A DNA stretch of 12,647 bases, from NCBI GenBank assembly GCA_050115015.1, contig JASFRI010000081.1, positions 1 through 12,647 of the forward strand. The letters are read 5' to 3'. The number at the start of each line of letters is the position of its first letter. Position 1 is the stretch's first letter. This stretch comes from JASFRI01 sp050115015 (lineage in GTDB: Bacteria; Acidobacteriota; Polarisedimenticolia; CBDVAL01). The notes beneath the pieces are model-generated. The model made no database searches. It was given only the letters and a program-made list of their open reading frames with translations, and had not been told where the DNA came from. Below, piece after piece: positions 10,151-12,647 of this stretch. The position numbers and the translations under genes are program-made.

Positions 10151-11713
10151 ATGAGCGCGCAGCGGGGTCTCGTACGGTCGGCGGGCGCCATGGGCGTCAT
10201 GACCCTGCTCAGCCGTGTGTTCGGCTACGTCCGGGACCTCCTCCTCGCGGCGATCCTCGGCGCGGCCGGGAGCAGCGATGCGTTCATCATCGCGCTGCGG
10301 ATCCCGAGCCTGCTGCGCCGGCTGGTGGGGGAGGGCGCCATGACCGCGGCCTTCGTGCCGGTCTTCGCGCGCCAGCTCCGGGACGCGCCCCCCCGAGAGG
10401 CGGAGCGGTTCGCCGGACGCGCGTTCGGGACCCTGGCGCTGCTCCTCGGCCTCCTGACCCTGGCCGGCGTCCTCCTCTCCCCGCTGATCGTCCGTGGCGT
10501 CGCGTGGGGCTTTCTGGACAGTGCCGGGAAGTGGGAGCTGACGGTGAGCCTCAACCGCCTGATGTTCCCGTACCTCTTCTTCATCGGTCTGGCGGCGCTG
10601 GCGATGGCGATCCTGAACTCCCTAGGCTCCTTCGCGGTGCCGGCGTTCACACCGGTGCTTCTCAACCTGTCCATCATCCTCTCCGCCCTCCTCGTCGCCC
10701 CCCACCTGGAGGAGCCGGCCTACGCCTTCGCCGGCGGGGTCCTGCTGGGCGGGTTCCTGCAGCTCGTCTTCCAGCTCCCGTTCCTGCGGGCGCGGGGGAT
10801 CCGCATCCGCCCCCGGCTGGGGCTGCAGGACCCGGCGGTGCGTCGCGTGGGGATGCTCATGGTGCCCGGGTTCGTGGGCGTCGGCGTCTATCAGATCAAC
10901 CTGATCGTCGATGCGCAGTTCGCCTCGTTCCTGGCGGACGGCAGTGTCTCCTGGCTCTATTACGGCGACCGGATCACGGAGCTGGTCCTCGGCGTATTCG
11001 CCATCTCGCTGTCCACGGTGGTGCTCCCCACCCTGTCGCGGCACTTCGCCGAGGGGGACGCGGGAAAGGTGGCCGAGACCCTCTCCGGCGCGCTCCGCCT
11101 GGTGGCGTTCATCGCGGTGCCCGCCACCGTCGGGCTGGTGCTCCTCCGGGATCCCATCGTGCAGGTCCTGTTCCAGCGGGGGGAGTTCGGTCCCGAGGAC
11201 ACGGTCCAGACCGGCTGGGCGCTGCTGGGATACGGCGTCGGCCTGCTCCCGTTCTCCGCCGTCAAGATGCTGGCACCTGCGTTCTACGCCCAGGAGGACA
11301 CCCGCACGCCCGTGAAGGTCGCGGCCGCCTGTCTCGGCTTCCACGTGGCGGTCTGCGCGCTGCTGATCGGTCCGCTGGGGCACACCGGGATCGCTCTGGC
11401 CACCTCCCTCGCATCGACCCTGAACATGCTCCTGCTGACCTGGATCCTGGCTCGCCGGATCGGCATGGCGTTCCTGCTCGGAGTCCCCACCGGCCTGTTG
11501 CGCTTCGGCGTCGCCGGCGGGATCATGGCTCTGGCCCTCCGGGCTCTCGGGCGCCTGCACCCGTTCCCGGTGACGGGAGCCCAGGCGCAGGGGGCGGCCT
11601 GGCTGGCGATCGCCATCGCCGTCGGGGTGGCGACCTACTCCCTCAGCAGCCTCGCACTGGGGGGCCGGGAGATCCGTGAGCTCGGGGCGGTCCTCCCGTG
11701 GCGGCGGCCGTGA
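10151..11713 (+). CDS. murJ: Lipid II flippase MurJ (MviN family)
   Basis: MurJ moves lipid II across the inner membrane for peptidoglycan synthesis. The 520 residues give about 14 hydrophobic segments, the usual MurJ topology and length. The N-terminus AMGVMTLLSRVFGYVRDLLLAAILGAAGSSDAFIIALRIPSLLRRLVGEGAMTAAFVP aligns in order with E. coli MurJ. The essential cavity arginines correspond to R22, R28 and R56/R57, and the conserved Asp of the family lies at D43. Further along, GDRITELVLGVFAISLSTVVLPTLSR is a family hallmark. The ATG at 10151 puts these motifs at the correct distance from the start, but no ribosome binding site precedes it; a -10 box at 10137-10142 suggests leaderless initiation. 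Its TGA overlaps the dtd GTG by 4 nt. Confidence 0.97.
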   Translation: MSAQRGLVRSAGAMGVMTLLSRVFGYVRDLLLAAILGAAGSSDAFIIALRIPSLLRRLVGEGAMTAAFVPVFARQLRDAPPREAERFAGRAFGTLALLLGLLTLAGVLLSPLIVRGVAWGFLDSAGKWELTVSLNRLMFPYLFFIGLAALAMAILNSLGSFAVPAFTPVLLNLSIILSALLVAPHLEEPAYAFAGGVLLGGFLQLVFQLPFLRARGIRIRPRLGLQDPAVRRVGMLMVPGFVGVGVYQINLIVDAQFASFLADGSVSWLYYGDRITELVLGVFAISLSTVVLPTLSRHFAEGDAGKVAETLSGALRLVAFIAVPATVGLVLLRDPIVQVLFQRGEFGPEDTVQTGWALLGYGVGLLPFSAVKMLAPAFYAQEDTRTPVKVAAACLGFHVAVCALLIGPLGHTGIALATSLASTLNMLLLTWILARRIGMAFLLGVPTGLLRFGVAGGIMALALRALGRLHPFPVTGAQAQGAAWLAIAIAVGVATYSLSSLALGGREIRELGAVLPWRRP

Positions 11714-12186
11714 AGATCGTCGTGCAGCGGGTCAGCCGGGCGGCGGTTCGTGTCGACGGCCAGGCCGTCGCGCGCATCGGGCCCGGCCTCCTGCTCCTCG
11801 TGGCGGTGGAGCGGGGTGACGACGACGACGCGGTCTCGTGGAGCGCGCGGAAGGTGGCGGGAATGCGGATCTTCCCGGACGACGACGGGAAGATGAACCG
11901 GTCGGTCCAGGAGGTGAAGGGTGCGGTGCTGGCGGTCAGCCAGTTCACGCTGGCGGGCAGCCTGCGGCGGGGCCGGCGCCCCTCCTTCGAGGGAGCGGCC
12001 CCTCCGGAGGAGGCCCGCGCGCTCTATGACCGGTTCGTCGAGCACCTCGACCGGGAGGGATTGGCGGTCCAGAGCGGCGTCTTCCGGGCCCACATGGAGG
12101 TGGAGGGGGTGAACGACGGGCCGGTGACCTTGATCGTGGACAGTGCGGAACGCCTGCGGCCCCGCGACTGCAGGGGGAGCCGATGA
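11710..12186 (+). CDS. dtd: D-aminoacyl-tRNA deacylase
   Basis: Dtd removes D-amino acids (and glycine mischarged on tRNA-Ala) from tRNA, protecting translation. Its 158 residues match the family. It opens MKIVVQRVSRAAV, carries SQFTLAG (77-83) and ends with NDGPVT (135-140), whose Gly-Pro pair forms the cross-subunit chiral-rejection site. The GTG at 11710 is chosen because the family starts at this point; a GTG four codons earlier would add a short Ala stretch. The GTGA overlap with murJ indicates coupling. No strong ribosome binding site is seen, which fits re-initiation after the murJ stop. The stop codon overlaps the recombinase ATG (ATGA). Confidence 0.95.
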   Translation: MKIVVQRVSRAAVRVDGQAVARIGPGLLLLVAVERGDDDDAVSWSARKVAGMRIFPDDDGKMNRSVQEVKGAVLAVSQFTLAGSLRRGRRPSFEGAAPPEEARALYDRFVEHLDREGLAVQSGVFRAHMEVEGVNDGPVTLIVDSAERLRPRDCRGSR

Positions 12187-12647
12187 ACGAACCCGTGGCG
12201 GCCTATCTCCACTGGCTGGAGGTGGAGCGCGGCCTGTCCGCGAACACCATCGCAGGGTACCGTTCGGACCTCGGGCATCTCGCGGCGTTCCTGGCCCGGC
12301 GCGGTCTCGAGCTCCAGGACGTCCAGCGGGACGACGTGATGGAGTTCGCGCGGTCCCAGCGGCTCGGGGGGCGCTCCCCGCGCACCGTGGCCCGGGCGCT
12401 GGCGGCCATCCGGACGTTCTTCCGGTTCGCCTACCGCGAGGGGATCCTCGACCGGGACCCGACCCGGGACATCGACACCCCGAAGGCCGGCCGGTCGCTT
12501 CCCCGGTTCCTGAGCTTCGTCGAGGTGGAGCGGTTGCTGGCGGCGCCGGAGGCGGGCACGCCGCTGGGAGCCCGGGACGGGGCCATGCTGGAGATCCTCT
12601 ACGCCACGGGAGCCCGGGTCTCGGAGCTGTGCGGCCTCCGGCTGGAG
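12183..12647 (+). CDS. xerD: Tyrosine recombinase XerC/XerD, 3' end beyond window
   Basis: This is probably one of the two chromosomal recombinases that resolve chromosome dimers at dif during division. The visible 155 residues contain the whole N-terminal SAM-like core-binding domain (1 to about 95: YLHWLEVERGLSANTIAGYRSDL, then ARALAAIRTFFRFAYREGILDRDPT). They also contain the beginning of the catalytic domain, with the first active-site arginine R145 in LYATGARVSELCGLRLE. The Lys, His-x-x-Arg, His and Tyr residues lie beyond the window. ATG 12183 has GGGGGAG at 12173-12179 and overlaps the dtd TGA by 4 nt. XerC and XerD cannot be told apart surely from this half; xerD is my preference. It is housekeeping, not a mobile-element integrase, judging by its operon. 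Confidence 0.88.
   Translation, partial: MNEPVAAYLHWLEVERGLSANTIAGYRSDLGHLAAFLARRGLELQDVQRDDVMEFARSQRLGGRSPRTVARALAAIRTFFRFAYREGILDRDPTRDIDTPKAGRSLPRFLSFVEVERLLAAPEAGTPLGARDGAMLEILYATGARVSELCGLRLE

Noticed and set aside
12183..12647. Tyrosine recombinase as a sign of an integrated element at a tRNA gene
   Set aside because: It is coupled to dtd and murJ and has XerC/D features; no tRNA is adjacent and no direct repeat of a tRNA 3' end was seen.

Overview
The window is very GC-rich, densely packed bacterial chromosome. Gene content and order point to a high-GC relative of the deltaproteobacteria (Desulfobacterota/Desulfuromonadia-like): a MerR-type regulator of the kind normally found beside ihfA, then tRNA-Pro, surE and pcm, and later a murJ-dtd-xerC/D run. 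This assignment is an inference from synteny and protein style. No CRISPR array, insertion sequence, prophage or toxin-antitoxin pair is visible. Most of the window is housekeeping DNA. I did not find a convincing new multi-gene system; the unusual material is in the regulatory DNA.

Layout. (1) 1-3100: the 3' part of a MerR-like regulator, tRNA-Pro(GGG), then surE, pcm and a DUF368 membrane protein (probable undecaprenyl-phosphate translocase) joined by two TGA-GTG junctions, then tRNA-Pro(CGG). (2) 3101-4485: a receiver-PilZ response regulator overlapping by 4 nt a secreted protein of unknown function. (3) 4486-4998: the only gap over 300 bp. It holds several hairpins, a strong promoter inside a palindrome, a possible ~150-nt structured RNA, and a second promoter with perfect consensus boxes whose 17-bp spacer contains a run of nine G. 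(4) 4999-7137: a double-HTH XRE regulator, acylphosphatase, adenine phosphoribosyltransferase and a second secreted unknown, all on +. (5) 7187-8666: tRNA-Arg(CCT) on +, facing a small XRE protein and a metallophosphoesterase on -. (6) 8667-9941: a membrane-anchored TPR protein on + converging on ssb on -. (7) 10151-12647: murJ, dtd and a tyrosine recombinase (xerC/D, cut by the window end), linked by stop/start overlaps.

How the genes relate: DUF368 (lipid-carrier recycling) and murJ (lipid II flipping) serve envelope biogenesis. pcm and dtd are quality-control enzymes for damaged protein and mischarged tRNA, surE and apt act on nucleotides, and ssb and xerC/D act in DNA maintenance. Recurring regulatory themes are stop/start overlaps at most operon junctions, extended -10 boxes of the form TGCTA(C/G)NNT at four promoters, -35 boxes that use the stop codon of the preceding gene (both tRNA-Pro genes), and two genes whose predicted transcript starts fall at or next to the start codon (metallophosphoesterase and murJ).
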